A stretch of DNA of 64,000 bases, taken from contig JH720377.1 in NCBI GenBank assembly GCA_000231825.2, positions 62,001 through 126,000 on the forward strand, given 5' to 3'. Shown here one piece after another: positions 39,513-52,561 of this stretch (the first letter of the stretch is position 1; the number at the start of each line of letters is the position of its first letter). The position numbers and the translations under genes were made by a program. The DNA is from Tetrahymena elliotti 4EA (Eukaryota > Ciliophora > Oligohymenophorea > Hymenostomatida > Tetrahymenidae). The notes under the pieces were generated by a model. The model had not been told where the DNA came from and ran no database searches. It was given only the letters and a program-made list of their open reading frames with translations.

Positions 39513-41308
39513 GATAATTCTATTTCAATAAAATTTTATGTAGTGCATATTTTTTCTGCAATTTAGTCTCTCGTTTATAATTTTTTTTTGCATTCTTCAA
39601 TAAATGTATCAAGCTATTTATAGCTCATTAGGAATTTCATAAATTTCTTAATATTTAAAATTTTGATTCAGTAAATATCTAATACAAAAAATGTAATAAT
39701 TACTTATAGATTAAAAGCTAAAACATTCAAGTCATTCGAGGAACTTATAACTTTGATTTCTCTAACTTTTGATGGAGAAATCTAATTAGATATTTCATCA
39801 ATCCCAAAAAAATTATTACTCCCTAAAATTTTTATATTTATTCTTTTTTTATCACATATTTTAGAAATACTAACCTCTCCATTAATTATAAAGTAAATCA
39901 TATCAACAGGATCACCTTCTTAGTAAATTATTTGTTTATTTATATATTTAATTTTTTTTGCACTATTTATAAAGTTTAGAATTCTTGAATCAGGTATATA
40001 CTTAAAGAAGCAGAATTGCTTAAAATATGCAATTTTTTCTGTGTGTTATGTTTAAATATATTTGATAAACACTTGTTCAAATCCCTGCTTGCTTATTGTC
40101 AATAGATGAGTGTCTTAAAGACATATCATAGTTGAAGATCTAATATAATAAAGTTTATAATTTTGTTTCCAGTAAAAAAGATTGTTAATAATTAAATAGC
40201 TGTTTATTATTCACAAAAATTTTGTATTTTTTGGATGGATAATATAAATAAAAAAGCAAATGATTAAGCTTGAATTAAAAATATAACCAAATACCTTGTC
40301 TGATTTGTAATTATCTCTATATCCCCAAATCCCTAACCTATCTCATAATATTTTTCAAGCGATTTATTAGGGATATTAATTTTTTCATCATCCCAGTTTT
40401 TATTTTAATCATCTTACAAATTTTTATTATGAAATAAATCATCTAGCTTAGAAGTCTTAGATAATTTTTATGCTCTCAAATAATTTTAGTCTCTTTATTA
40501 TTTTTTAGAATCTGAATTATCATCATTGTACTGGGCGACCTTGCCTTTGATAAAAATAATACCAATTTAATTGTGAACTAACAAATTAAGTAAATATACC
40601 TTTTAATATTACATAGTAGTTAAATGAGAATTCCCCTAGTATTTTATAAAATTAAATAAGAACATCAAACTTTAGTGAAATAAATATAATATACCTGAAT
40701 TGTATATTGTTTCTCCTTTGCTGAAGAATGAATAACTAATAAAAGGATATATGCTTTAGCTCAAATCAGTTTCTTCTGAAGAAGTAAAGTCATTTTTTAT
40801 ATTTAAAATACTTAATCCTTTTAAAAAAAGCTAAATAAAATTGATTTCCTCTTTGTTTCTAATTGGTTTTTTTATCACATGAAGCAGAATCTACGAAAAA
40901 AATATTTTTAGAATTTGAGAGTTGATTTAAATATTATTTTATTACTTCATTATGAGTAGGATTTTCTAATTATATCTAGTCATTTGAAAGTAGAATTTAC
41001 TTTATTTATTGTAATTTAACTTGGTTACGTGACTAGCTGTACAATTAACTATTATATTTTGGAGAGTTTAGATAATCTACAGCTGTTATATTAACTTAAA
41101 ATTTTGAGCTTTGATCAGAGTATTGATATTCTTTCTAAATTGGAGATTCTTAACCTCTAATTTTATCAAGAACAAGTCTTCTTAAGTCTTTTTTAGAATT
41201 GTCTGGAGTCTACTTTTCAAAACTATAATTCTCAAAAGAAGACCTCTAGCTGTTATTAATATTAATATTTTCTAAGAGGTGAACAGCATTCAAGTCTTTA
41301 ATGATCAT
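39362..41308 (-). CDS. Protein with two cyclic-nucleotide-binding domains (CNB protein 1)
   Basis: Starts MIIKDLNAVHLLENINI at 41308. A disordered Ser/Asn/Gln-rich N-terminal half is followed by the end of a first CNB domain (EIGQGFGDIEIITNQTR, then after an intron TMICLQDTHLLTISKQGFEQ). A second CNB domain follows (RILNFINSAKKIKYINKQII, then YQEGDPVDMIYFIINGEVSI). These are the glycine-bounded beta-roll turns and the phosphate-binding-cassette region typical of the family. The ligand Arg of the cassette is not obvious, so binding of cAMP/cGMP is not certain. The C-terminal exon follows a 33-nt intron (39452-39484) and ends at TGA 39362-39364. That end overlaps a convergent plus-strand frame. 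Several introns are not resolved precisely. It is a paralogue of the CNB genes at 54.8 and 59.4 kb. Confidence 0.75.
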
Positions 41309-41966
41309 ATTTTATTCTGTTTTGTTCAGTGGACTATTAATATTGTAAACTTATCAAGTCTCTTTATATTTTAAAAAGTTTATTTATTTCAAAAGTTTTT
41401 TGTTTGCTTTTTTATTTGTATTTTTGTATTTTTTATACAAGAAATTTATTGTAAAGACTATTGGAAATCTATTAATCTATCAAGGAAAAAATAAATGATT
41501 TTTGTAAATTAAAAATTAAAAGTTCATGTGAATTTGAAGTAAGCTATTTTTACTTCTTAAAATAACAATCCTTTTTTACTGAGCTTATTTAACATACTTG
41601 AATAAGAAAGTTATTCCAGATTTCTTTCTTATAATTATAAATTTACTCAACACTACATATTTTATTTTCTAATTTTAATAATATTTAGTTCAAAAAAATA
41701 TTCATAGATCTTACACTTTCATATTTTGCAATCCATATTTTTTTTACAAACTTAAATTCATTTTATGTTAAATGTAGAAAAAATTTAGTTATTTCAAACG
41801 AAAAATACTATCAATACAATTTATTTTAAGTTAATTTTTAGTTTTTTTAAATCAAATCTTATATTTTCAAAAATTAGTAGAGGCATCATAAAACTCCACT
41901 AATCAATTCTATTAATCCATAAATAGGGGTATTTATTATTAAAATAATTTATAGTTTAATTAAAAA
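41309..41966. other. A+T-rich divergent intergenic region
   Basis: Non-coding between two divergent genes. No motif recognised. Confidence 0.45.
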
Positions 41967-43441
41967 ATGTAACTATTAGTGAAAACATAGTAGCTGTAGA
42001 AGAAATCTTATTCAAGTTCTTAAAATTGATGGTATTATTTATTCTATTTGCAATCAATTACAATAAAAAGACATTTATTTCATATCATTTATTTCCTTTT
42101 ATGGCTATGGAGTATTTTTCAAAGCAAAGTATAAAGATAAGTTTTTTGCTTTAAATCGCTTGAGTAGAATTGATTTTTAAAAAATTTAAGAAAAAGAGAA
42201 GATTATCAAATTATTAAAAAAATACTGATTAATTTGTTAAACCTATGAAGCAATTTTATTCTACTGGTTAATATATTTTTTTTTCTAAGTTGATAAATAA
42301 TATTCATACAATCTTTACCAGTAAATTCAATTATTGGATTAGTAATGTAAATATCTTTTTTTAGAAAAAATGCAATCTCTAAAGTTGTTAAATGCTGACA
42401 TTAAACCAGAAAATCTTTTGTATGACATTTATAGTAAATCATTTTATTTATTTGGATTTGGCTTGTCTAAATTATTAAAAGATCGAATAAAAGCAGTGAA
42501 TGTTGATAGTTCTATTATATGCTCATCAAATTTAAGTTGGTAATACTAAAATTCCTAAATTTGATATAAAAGATGACATCTTTGGATTAGGTCTTATTCT
42601 TCTTGAAATAAAATTTATAACAATTTACCCTCTAAAAAAATAATTATTCCGATCTAAAACGAAATAATTGAGAGCCTGCTTAAATTTTCACCAAAAACTA
42701 AATAGATTCAATTAAGTTACAGTAGAAGCTTAAATGGATCAAGGATTCAATAATGATTTATTTCTGAATTTTTTCATGTTGTAGATGGCAAAATAAATTC
42801 TACAGAAATTAACAAAATAATATCTTCATTTAATAAACCACTCCTTTAAATCAGTTGTTTACATAAATAAAATGAAATTAGAGTAAACCAATACTCAAAA
42901 AAAAGTATTGGTCATATTCAAATAATTAAACAACAAACATCCTAACAAAAGATTATTTTATTCATTAAATTTAGATTTTTGTAAAAACTAAATTACTCCA
43001 AAATAGGTAATTTATTGATTAATTTTTTGAGGAATGCTAGATATAATTATCGAAAATTGCTAAAACATAACTTCCTTCCTTTTGTATTCATTTGAGAAAA
43101 AGTTATTTGATGATAATGCAGTTTAAATCATTATAAATAAAATAAAAATGTTAAATATTACTAATTTTATACTAGGCTTAGATATTTAAAATGACTAAGA
43201 TATAAAAATTGATATTTTTATGAGCTTTTTAAAAAATGCAAATACATTACCTCTTTTTCTAAATCTTAGTTTTTAATATTTTGATGAGAAAGAAAATGCT
43301 TAAAGATTGGAAAAGTTAGAATATTGTCTATTTGATGATCTCAACAGATAATATTTTTAATGTAACAAAAAAATTGATTAAAAATTCTATTAAAATAATA
43401 AAACAGTTAAAGAAGTTTAAATTTTGAAAAATAGCTTCTGA
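41967..43441 (+). CDS. Degenerate protein-kinase-like gene (pseudokinase or pseudogene)
   Basis: Three blocks of kinase homology lie in order on the plus strand in different frames. The N-lobe at about 42090-42175 is SFYGYGVFFKAKYKDKFFAL followed by NRLSRIDF; the VAIK lysine is Asn. The catalytic loop at about 42390-42475 is NADIKPENLLYD with FYLFGFGLSKLLK; HRD has become Asn-Ala-Asp and DFG has become GFG. The F-helix block at about 42555-42610 is DDIFGLGLILLEIK. A Leu/Asn-rich C-terminal region follows, resembling the leucine-rich tails of ciliate kinases (NITNFILGLDIQNDQDIKID), ending at TGA 43439-43441. Frame changes could be short introns, but I could not find clean borders. Start at 41967 is tentative. 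Loss of both the Lys and the DFG Asp argues against catalysis. Confidence 0.5.
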
Positions 43442-43553
43442 ATTTTATTTAAAAAATAATTTTAGTGAAGAATTTTGAATAAATAAATGCTAAGAATAAT
43501 TTTAAGTTTGTTTTTATAAATTAATTTTTATACTTAAATGTAAATAAAAAACA

Positions 43554-45137
43554 TCATTAATCTGCACAAATTAAATCATATAAAACCATAGTAGGATTTA
43601 TTGTTAATAGACTAGATATTTATTTTTTAAAAGCGCATGCCTATAATACATAAAGCTTTATTTATCTTAAGAATGAGTTCAGATTTTCTTGAGCATCTAA
43701 TTAATCTTATACTATAGAACCACCTTCTAATTATGTTATTGATATGATTTAATAATTGAGGTCATCGTAATATTAAATTTAAACTAGCATTTTACAAATA
43801 TAATTTATCAATTGTTTGTTTACTTCAATTATTAAATTTATCTTTCTATCAATTAAAATATTTATCTATGAAAATAATTAAATTGAATCTATGGTATCCT
43901 AATTCTCACCTTAGAATTTTAAGATTTAACCTTACTCCTATCTACTATTATTATGAATTTGCGAAAATTAGAAACAGTTTAAATGATGATTTAGATTAAT
44001 CTGATATGATTTTCTTGAATTTTGACACTATTCAAATATCATTTTATTTACTTTAGTAGAGTGTTCAGTTAATTTTTATAAATCCTTTGTTTTATCAATA
44101 TCAGTTTTAAGATAAATAAAAATATTAATTTCATAAAAGAACTTATTAGATAAAGTTTAGACTTTAAAATTTTCAAAATGATTCATGCTTTCATTCCATT
44201 CTAAGTATTTGTAAAATATATTACTTTTTGTTATTTTATGATAAATGTTTAAAAAAACAATTAATATTTGCAAGCAAGATACTCCTAGAAGAGCATAGAT
44301 AACCTTATCAAAATCAGATGCCGAAGGATAATAAATTTATTTTAAAGTAAACAAAATAAAAGTATTTAGACATTATACTACAGAAAATATTAAATCAATC
44401 CAATCAGCTAAATAATAATCTTTACTATTTTGATAGAATGTATTTAGAGCCATGCAGTTAAACTAAAGTATGTATTTTAACATAGAATAAAATAATTAAC
44501 TATTTGCATGAGCACTTCTATTTAATAAATATTTCAATTCTATCAGAAGCATAAAAAGATTTAAACTTAAAAAAGTTATAGCAATTATCTTTTCAAACTC
44601 AAAGCTTTGAAGTAGGATATACCAATAGGAAAAGGTTATAGCTAATTGAGGTAAGCTTTTGAAAATAACATTTTACTTTCTAAATATTTTTCTAACTGTG
44701 ATAACAAATAAGAGCACTGTACCAAAATAAAAATAGCTTATTAATATCATAAAAAAGTAGTAGGAATTTATTTCATTTAAATTTGGATCTGATATTATAA
44801 GTATATTTGAAACTAAAATAGGAAATGCATTAAAAAGCATCTAAAATATTTAATAGATGGATAGTTCCTAAATTGATTTAGAGCATGCTACCCATTCGCT
44901 TCGAAATAATATAAATAAAATAAAAAAGCCTACTCCTATTTATCTACCTCTCATTTAACGGGAGTGACTGAAGCTTTAAATTATTGAAGAAATGATAATT
45001 ATCACATAATGATAGATCTGTAACCTTCTGTTGTCAGAGTAATAAAGGATAAGCTGATTTAAATAAGCTAGGCTTATAGCAAGATTTTAAATACAGCATA
45101 AGTAGAGAGTAAATATAAATTGTTTACCATTAGTCAT
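43554..45137 (-). CDS. Multi-pass membrane protein, tandem paralogue B (527 aa)
   Basis: An unbroken frame of 528 codons from ATG 45137 (MTNGKQFIFTLYLCCIQNLA) to TGA 43554-43556. About ten hydrophobic segments occupy the first ~330 residues, for example HYVIIIISSIIQSF, VGFFILFILF, YYFFMILISYFYFGTVLLFV, VIYALLGVSCLQILIVFLNI. A cytosolic-looking helical tail follows (LEGGSIVQDQLDAQENLNSF, LRQIKLYVLQACAFKKQISS). Layout and short matches resemble the upstream gene at 45559-47112, suggesting tandem duplication. The segment QMLFNAFPILVSNIL faintly recalls the ESLPQL-type motif of XK-related scramblases; this is only a suggestion. Intronless. No catalytic motif. The opposite strand also has a long frame over 43.7-44.66 kb, which I reject as a shadow. 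Confidence 0.7.
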
Positions 45138-45558
45138 TTGTTTCTCAAATATTAATACTTAAAACTTGATAGAAATGTTAAATCTTACTAAGAATATATA
45201 TCAACAATTAATCTAAAATTTTAATTATAAACCTTAAGTCATCAATTAAAAATATAAAAGATTTTTGAGTTATAATATACATAATAATATCTAAACAAAA
45301 CAATAAATTTTTATCAATTAATCTCCATTCAGCATATAATGATAAAGAGTACTTCGAATATTAGATTAATGAATAACCTTGAGTAATTACTTTACATGAA
45401 TCTAATTTCTAAATCAAAAGTCAAAATATAATTCACATTTTAAACAAAAAAAGAGAAATAAAGTGCTTATGTAATTTATATTTGTTTAAAAAATAATATT
45501 TCTGATTTTGATAGTAGAAGAGCTGTATCTAGAATTTAGGAATACAGGATAATATTAA
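45138..45558. other. Spacer between the two tandem membrane-protein genes
   Basis: A+T-rich. A minus-strand extension of gene A through an intron (about 45480-45435) is possible: IQLFYYQNQKYYFLNKYKLH would be its tail. It is not proven. Confidence 0.4.
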
Positions 45559-47112
45559 TCAAATTTCATACAAATCATATTATACAATTTATGGGTTATT
45601 TTATAAATAATCTTATATTTAAAATATGAAAACTAAGGAAGATAAATAGTGACTAATAACTTTCCTCAGTATTTATTTAAAAGAATGTTTTAATTATTAT
45701 GTTAGCTATTTGTGATTGATTAATATATATTCAAAATCTTAAAACCTTTATATTTCAATCATAAATTTCATAAAATTGTTTAAATAGTTAATATCCTTCA
45801 AATCTAAACATACTTAATATTATTAATCAAAAAGCTCTATCATTTTTTGTAATAGTAATTGATTTTCTTTGGGTTTCAAAAAAGAATCTGAAATTTATAT
45901 TTCTTGAGTTTTTTAATTATGGTTCTTAAATGATCTGAGAATTTTAGCTTAAATTTAATACTCAATAATAATTGTAAGGAGTAGTCTTTTATTTTTATGG
46001 CGATTGATAGATTCACTAAATTGTTTTAGTTTGTCTAAAAAACTTAACAATCTAAATAGATTTATACTTGTTACTATTTCTTTTTTTATGAAAACATTAA
46101 TATTAAAATCAATAATAAATCTATCTATAGCTATTTTGTCTATGTCTTAGGGTAACTCAAAACTATTTTCTTGAAGGGTTATTGAAGAAACATAAGCGTT
46201 TTATTTAATTATTTTTAAAACTAAGTTGACTATAAATAGAATAAATTTAAAGCTCCCTAAGATAAGCAATGAAATAATGAAGTAAAAACTTTTTCTTTTT
46301 ATTATAAATGGTAAGTTCAGAACCATTTAAAAAATAATGTGAACTAATTGAAGTGCTAAGATAAGAATCGATTTCCATTTTTTTAATTTAAAATTAGACT
46401 ATTTCTTATTGTAAAAAGTAAAAACTTCTGAATTAAATTAGATGATAATATTAAAAAAAGTATAAATAATTCTTTCAGTTTATTTATTATCCATCTTGCA
46501 GTAAATGGCTGCTGAGATAGATATAAAAAGAATTAAATTGCCTAAAAGAGCTATTATAGTTATTTATTTAGAATAGTGTAATCCCTCTATCACTAATATC
46601 CAAAAGCACTAACTAAGACATGAAGAAGGTAGCCAATTATAAATTACCTGTTGGATATTTTCTGGATAATCTGCTAAAGTGATTATCAAATAAGTAATAT
46701 TAATAAAAATTATACTAAAGGCTATAATTACTATATAAATTCCAAGAAAGTCATTAAAATCAGACTTTGAAATTAAGTAGATACTTGTTAGTTAAAGAGG
46801 CAGAACTAAAAATAGCATTTAAATACTTAAAAAATTTGAGTAGCCTTGAGATTATTATATTATGTAATACCATTCACTGTTAATCATATTAAGAAAAAAA
46901 TAAATCACATAGTTTAGAACTGTTTTTTGAAATGACTGTTGAAAAAAGAAAATAGCTGCTAGTATTTTTGAAATTCCCCAAGTTGTTAATATTGCAAACA
47001 TAATAGCATATTCATTAATTTTCTCCAAAGCAATAAAGTATTACAAAGAGAGGATTGTTAAAACAAAGCTTGAGGGAACTCCAAAGACCATATTAATGCT
47101 TATATTCCTCAT
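45559..47112 (-). CDS. Multi-pass membrane protein, tandem paralogue A (517 aa)
   Basis: A frame of 518 codons from ATG 47112 (MRNISINMVFGVPSSFVLTI) to TGA 45559-45561, without introns. It has about ten hydrophobic segments: EYAIMFAILTTWGISKILAA, FLGIYIVIIAFSIIFINITY, ITIIALLGNLILFISISAAI, ILILALQLVHIIFQMVLNLP, YFIISLLILGSFKFILFIVN. A helical cytosolic tail of about 190 residues follows. The same order of segments, and a similar loop before the tail (IIDFNINVFIKKEIVTS here, FYEINIFIYLKTDID in B), occurs in the downstream gene at 43554-45137. Function unknown; a transporter- or scramblase-like membrane role is plausible only from topology. Confidence 0.7.
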
Positions 47113-48349
47113 TTTAAGAAATAATCAAAAAATTTTATTAGAGTATTTATCTTGTTTTATTTTTAATGGCATATTTATGATTATTATTTTTCTAGCCTCT
47201 AATTTTAAGATATGTGGTTCAATACTCTAGAGAATTTATATTATTTTTAAGGTATTGAAATATTTGTAAGATTTTTTGTCAATTAATTCTGATATTTTCT
47301 TAAAATTTCATATTCAAAAAATATAAAATTTTGTAGTTTATCTTGAAAGTAATTTTGCTTCATTTAAATTTGACAAAATATTTTTAGTATTAAAAATAGT
47401 AATTAAACTTGAGCTTACAAATCTCTTGAAATTTATTTATCAAAGCTTTTCTTTAGACATAAAATTATGATTTAAGATATTTAGATAGAGCTACCTTTTG
47501 GTACAATTAAAGCTTCTTTTTTGTTTTACATTATTGAGTATAGAAAATTTTTGTTTCACATGTAAAATTAGGACAAATAAATATTTTTAATTACTCAACT
47601 GAAGATTAATCTTCTATCTAAATAATAAGAAATCTATAGTCTACAAATATGAATTCATCTATTACTTATTAAATCACATCAAACTCTATGAATCTTTTAA
47701 TATTTCAATATTTTTTTAGATTTAATTCAATTAATATTTTTCTCATTATTGTAAACCTCAGATCACCATTCCATCATATTTCACATTTACCTCGTTTAAT
47801 ATTTTTTGAATATTTTTGATTTTAAGAGTTATTTAATTTGTCATAAAATAAACTTTACTATTTCTTAATATTTCTTAATGTAGTCTGATACAGTAATAAA
47901 TGAATAATATCTTAAATTTTATTAATCGTAAGAATCATATCCCAATGATTAAAATTCACTAGGCTTAAATTGATCTAATACTCCATATTTTATTGTATGC
48001 TTATTAGAATAAAGATACTCAAATAAAATAAAATATTAAAGAGAGTAAATTTAGTCAATAAGGCAACAAAGATAGACAAAAAATTTTTTGATTTAGAAAT
48101 ACATCACAACAACAATTTTAGTAAGTATAAAATTAATATAATATTTTTAGTGATTTATAATAAATCCCAAGAATTTTGAATATCTTTTGAAATATCTTGT
48201 CATGTCAGATATTATTTCAAATAAAAAAGATTTAAAATTTTATAAAATTGATTCGAATATTTAGAATTTGTATTACCTAAAATAGAAATAAATTTAACAA
48301 TTTAAATTAATATGTATTCATTTCATTTTATATAAATATTACAAAATTA
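47113..48349. other. A+T-rich intergenic region
   Basis: I read both strands and found only short, non-protein-like frames. It contains the upstream region of the membrane-protein gene and the 3' flank of the methyltransferase gene. Confidence 0.45.
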
Positions 48350-49327
48350 TCAAATAATTTATCTTAGTAATCTTAAAAAGAAATAATTAACAATTCTTAT
48401 TGGTTATTAAGGTCTCTATGCTAAATTATGTTTAGTTTAGTACTCTTAAATATCTTTTTCAATTTATTATCTTAAATCTTCAGCAAGATCAGTATATCCT
48501 TCATTTTTAGAATTTAGCTCTATGTAGGTGTTATAAGCAGAGAATGTTTTAATGTAGTTTATAAATTGATCGATAGTGGCAGGACTCTTTTAAGTTTACT
48601 CTAGCTTCTATACATATTTATAAATTTCATTAAATCTGTAATTTGGGTAACTATTTTTTTATTATAAAATTGCTTTAATAATTGAAATAAAAATATTATA
48701 AACAAATAAATACCCTTATTAAACTTCTTTGAAGTCAAACTTATAAAGCTATTTGTTTTTATCTTCAAAAATTTTGCTATAGTTCTTTTCTGCTCTTGAT
48801 TCTATTTCCTTATCATCAAAATTGTACTCGTATCCTAGACAAGCATAAGAAACTACGACAAAGCTTCCATCAGGTTTCAATAGATCTTTTCCAACCATCT
48901 TAAGGAATGGATGTACATCAAACCAATGTAGTGCTTGTCCAATAGTAATTAAATCGAATTTAGTTGGTAGATTTTTTTCATTTAAAATCTAAGGGAGTTA
49001 ATGACAATCAGCTTTGATGGAATAAACAGAATTCTCTAAACTGTTTTTGTTTATTAACTCTTCAACAACGCTCAACTATTTTTCAGAGATATCAGTACCA
49101 ATAGACTTTTCAAAGTGGCTTTAAAGTTAAAACAATAGCTACCCTGTTCCACAGGCAATATCTAAGTAAGCCTTTTTACTTCCCTGGTCTGCTGCTTCTA
49201 TAATTAATCTAATTATTTCATCAGGATATTTAGGTCTGTAAGCTTCATAATTTTTTACTTAGTTTTGTTCATTTCCAAAGTAGTCTTTGATTTAAGAAGG
49301 AAGTTTTTATGATGATTCGGTATTCAT
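48350..49327 (-). CDS. Class I SAM-dependent methyltransferase (Methyltransf_11 type), 304 aa
   Basis: Starts MNTESSQKLPSQIKDYFGNE at 49327. The sequence follows small-molecule methyltransferases of the yeast CRG1/TMT1 kind: NYEAYRPKYPDEIIRLIIEA, SAM motif I YLDIACGTGQL (Asp-x-x-x-Gly-x-Gly), acidic loop IGTDISEKQLSVV, motif IV region FDLITIGQALHWFD and the LKPDGSFVVVSYA strand. One 63-nt intron (48651-48713) joins GYPNYRFNEIYKYVQKLEQT in frame, followed by the helical cap and RIVNYFFLRLL, with TGA 48350-48352. The exons total 915 nt (305 codons). The substrate cannot be predicted; family members methylate small carboxylic acids or lipids. Cytosolic, with no targeting signal seen. Confidence 0.9.
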
Positions 49328-50295
49328 TTTTTAGTTTTTTTTGTTTTTTAAATTAATTGGTTTATTTTAAATTATTGAATCTTTAATTTAAAAGCATTTA
49401 TGGATATGTGTTTACAACTTTTTGTAAATAATATATGTACTTTCACTTCTATTAGATCACTTTTGGTATAATTTAGCCAAATAATATCGTAATTAAATTG
49501 TAATTTCTGAGTATTGATCAAATGATTTCTGATTGAGCTTCAAATTTTATTATAGATACTGATATCATAAACATAGTTTTGCTAGCTTGCTTGAAATTAG
49601 AATGTTTTTTGAGTATTTTAACTTATTGACAGACTTAAAATTTCATTTTTTTAAGCAAAAGTATCTACAAGTTAAAAAGTAGAACTTTCAAATTATTTTA
49701 TGAGCGTTGAATAAAATTTGGTTTAATTTAAAGAAGGGTTATTAAAAAGAATAATAATATAATAATAATTTAGCAACAAACTAACTATTATGAAATAAAT
49801 TAGTTGAAAGATTTATATTTATGAATGATCTAGCAATTTATAATGTTGATTTAGATGATATAGAAATTTATTTGAAAAAGAATTATTAAGGAATATTCAT
49901 GAATTGTGATTATAAAAGAAATAGATATCAAAATTATACTTATACTTGAAAACTTACAATAGATATAATTTGAATTTAAACAAATACATCAAGTTTTTAC
50001 ATTTGTTGAGAAAATATACAGTAGGTTTGATTAAAAAAAAAGTTTAATCAAATATAAAATTCTTTAAAATGATAAAAGCTGAAAGACATTTTTAGTTGAT
50101 GAAAACTTAAAGTTTTGAACAATTTTATTAATTTGAATATAAAATAACTAAATAATTGCTAAAAATACATTATATAGAAAATGAATATGATTAAGACAAG
50201 AATATCCATGATTATTTTTCAAATAAATTTATAAGAAGAAATGGAAATTAAAATAATATTAAATTTGAAATATCCTGATTATTTTCTTTTATTTA
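49328..50295. other. A+T-rich intergenic region
   Basis: No coding frame or repeat that I can support. Confidence 0.5.
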
Positions 50296-51856
50296 TCAAA
50301 TAGTAGGAATATCTAAGCGTAAGTAACAAACAGCTATGAGAGCAGGTCCTAAAATCATTCCAAACCAGAAGAGATAGTTTCCGCTAGTTTTTCCTTTCAT
50401 ATGCTTAGTAATGGTGAAAAGTGGAATTTGTTAAAGCATGAAAATTGTCATAATTGGCTTGAAGGTTCTAAAGATCAAACAGAATACCCATTCATGCAAA
50501 ATAGCACTAAAGACAAATGTGATAATTTGAGCTGTTTTTTTGGAGAATCTGTAATTTTCAATACACTCTAGGTATACGTGTCTATATAAGAACGTGTGGA
50601 CTGGTCTGTTCCATTTTCTTTTATTAAATATAAATAATTTTTAAAGTGAAATTTAGTGGATAAAAATAAGTGCTAAACAAATAAATAATTAAATCTAAAT
50701 ACTCCAAGATCTCCTTACAATTTTATTTTTAAAAATTAAATAAAAGATTTCTTGTGATATTTTTGTGATTTATTTTAGCTTAAGATTGAGATAATTAGAT
50801 AAGCCAATTATTAAGTTAGTATTTTTATTTATCTGATAAGTAAAAAACAACAAATTTTTAATAATTTAATTACCTATTATATTCTTCAAATGTAGTGCTA
50901 TTCCACCAATCCTCATAAAAGCATCTGTCACCAAAACGAGTTATTTCACCAAACACATTCAAAATACATTCAAATACTACCCAGAATAGAACCATTTGCA
51001 AGATGGTAAATGGGAATATAATTCTGAAAAGAGTTTCAAACCAATATATTTTATTTCCTTGTGAAGTATATGGTATAATGTAATCACAGCATACAATATA
51101 ACCAAAAAGAATGCCAAAAGCGGCCATAGTACTTTTGTATACAACATATTTGTAATCAATTTTTTCCTTTCTAGGGAATGAATGTTCGTAGACGAGAGTA
51201 GGCATCCACATATAGAGAGTAAAATTTTCAAAAGAAATGTTTGCAGGGTAGCAAGGATCTCTACTTTTTCTGTATTACTTATTCATTTACTTGTAAGAAT
51301 GCATTTTAAAATAATGAGTGCAGCAAAGAAAAGAAATGAAAGTAGCATGAGTAGTTCCCCAATCTCTGTTCATTATAATGTAGTATGCATAAACAAATAG
51401 GAATATTTCACTGAAAATTTGTAAGACGTTAACAAGTTTTTCATTATATCCTTTGATCATAGCCTTTTGTAAAACTAATGCTACATAAGAGTAGATGTAG
51501 TAAATAGGCCAGTGAGCTAAGCAAAGGAAAAAATCATCCTTAAAAGAGTTAATGAAAACAAAAGGGAATATTTCACCTTAATTTAAATATCTAAGTATTG
51601 GGTCTACGCTAAGGAAAAAGAATCCAAAAATGATGCCTGCAGTATAAAACCCTCTGTAATCAGATTTATTCAAGTTAGAAGTTGGGATATAATCATCAAG
51701 AAGGGAAGGTCTTTCTTAAAAAAGCTTTTTCTTTGCAAATTATTAATTAGATTCATCGCTTGAATATCTTTCTAGTTTAGGAAGGTTATCTTAAGTGGGG
51801 CGATTGTGCTTAGAGGTATCTTTACCTCTTTTAACAATATTATGAATATCCGTCAT
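50296..51856 (-). CDS. MBOAT acyltransferase of the ACAT/DGAT1 (sterol or diacylglycerol O-acyltransferase) family
   Basis: Makes neutral storage lipid in the ER membrane in known relatives. Starts MTDIHNIVKRGKDTSKHNRP at 51856, with a soluble charged N-terminus and then repeated membrane segments (GFYTAGIIFGFFFLSVDPIL, FGILFGYIVCCDYIIP, FTILQMVLFWVVFECILNVF). Family hallmarks are present: the FYxDWWN motif in GDRCFYEDWWNSTTFEEYNR, the KWNRPVHTFLYRHVY loop, and the catalytic His of FSAILHEWVFCLIF. The 3' end reads FWFGMILGPALIAVCYLRLD, with TGA 50296-50298. A 256-nt intron (50618-50873) lies exactly between EEYNR and KWNRP and keeps the frame. Sequence alone does not decide between sterol and diacylglycerol as acceptor. 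Confidence 0.93.
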
Positions 51857-52561
51857 ATATCTAAGATTTATTTTTACTTTTAGTGTAAAGTTATTAGTAT
51901 TATTTTTACTTTAATTTTGTATATAGATTCTTGATATTATCAATTCAAGTTTTAAATATTGAGTGGATAATTACATTATAATATTATTGTTCCCACTTTA
52001 AATATTATCTATCCAATTCTTAATTAATAATATTATTCAAATTATTTATTTCTCAATTTTTAAAAATCTCCTCATCATTCCCACCCACCAAAATATCTAC
52101 AACACCAAACAGTTGTAAAAACAAAAAAATTATTCACTGCCATTTTCCTTTTTTAGTAAGATAGTAAATCAAAAGTTACAAAAAGTAAAATTAGGTGTAA
52201 ATAATTGGGCTCTATATCAAAAATAAATTGTATAAAAAGCAGTACATTTTTTAAATTAAAACAATCTATTTCCACAAACTACAAATTAAAGTTTGATTTT
52301 TAAATATTTAGAAAGATAGAAAGCAATCAGATTTAAAGTACTCGATTACTTTAACTTATTTGACTTTGAAAGAAAATGAAAAATACAAGTAATTTACAAA
52401 AATTCCTTACAAATTTCTTAATAACTCCTTACAACTTTCTTAATAATCAAGTGTTTTTTATTAATTCAAAATTTACCTCATATCAAATAATTTTAAAAGA
52501 AACATAGACTTTATCACATATTTATTTTTTGATTTTCAATTTTTTATTTTTTTATTTTTAT
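51857..52561. other. A+T-rich intergenic region
   Basis: Non-coding, containing long A/T runs and a short local repeat near 52400-52445 (two AATTCCTTACAA / AACTCCTTACAA-like copies). Confidence 0.5.

Noticed and set aside
43660..44662. Plus-strand open frame of about 300 codons, at first read as a leucine-rich tail of a second kinase
   Set aside because: The minus strand over the same interval has an unbroken 528-codon frame with a proper start, membrane segments and a paralogue next door; the plus frame has no start and no clean homology.
50870..51400. Short frames in other phases over the acyltransferase gene
   Set aside because: Shadows of the MBOAT coding sequence, which has family motifs and a correct intron.
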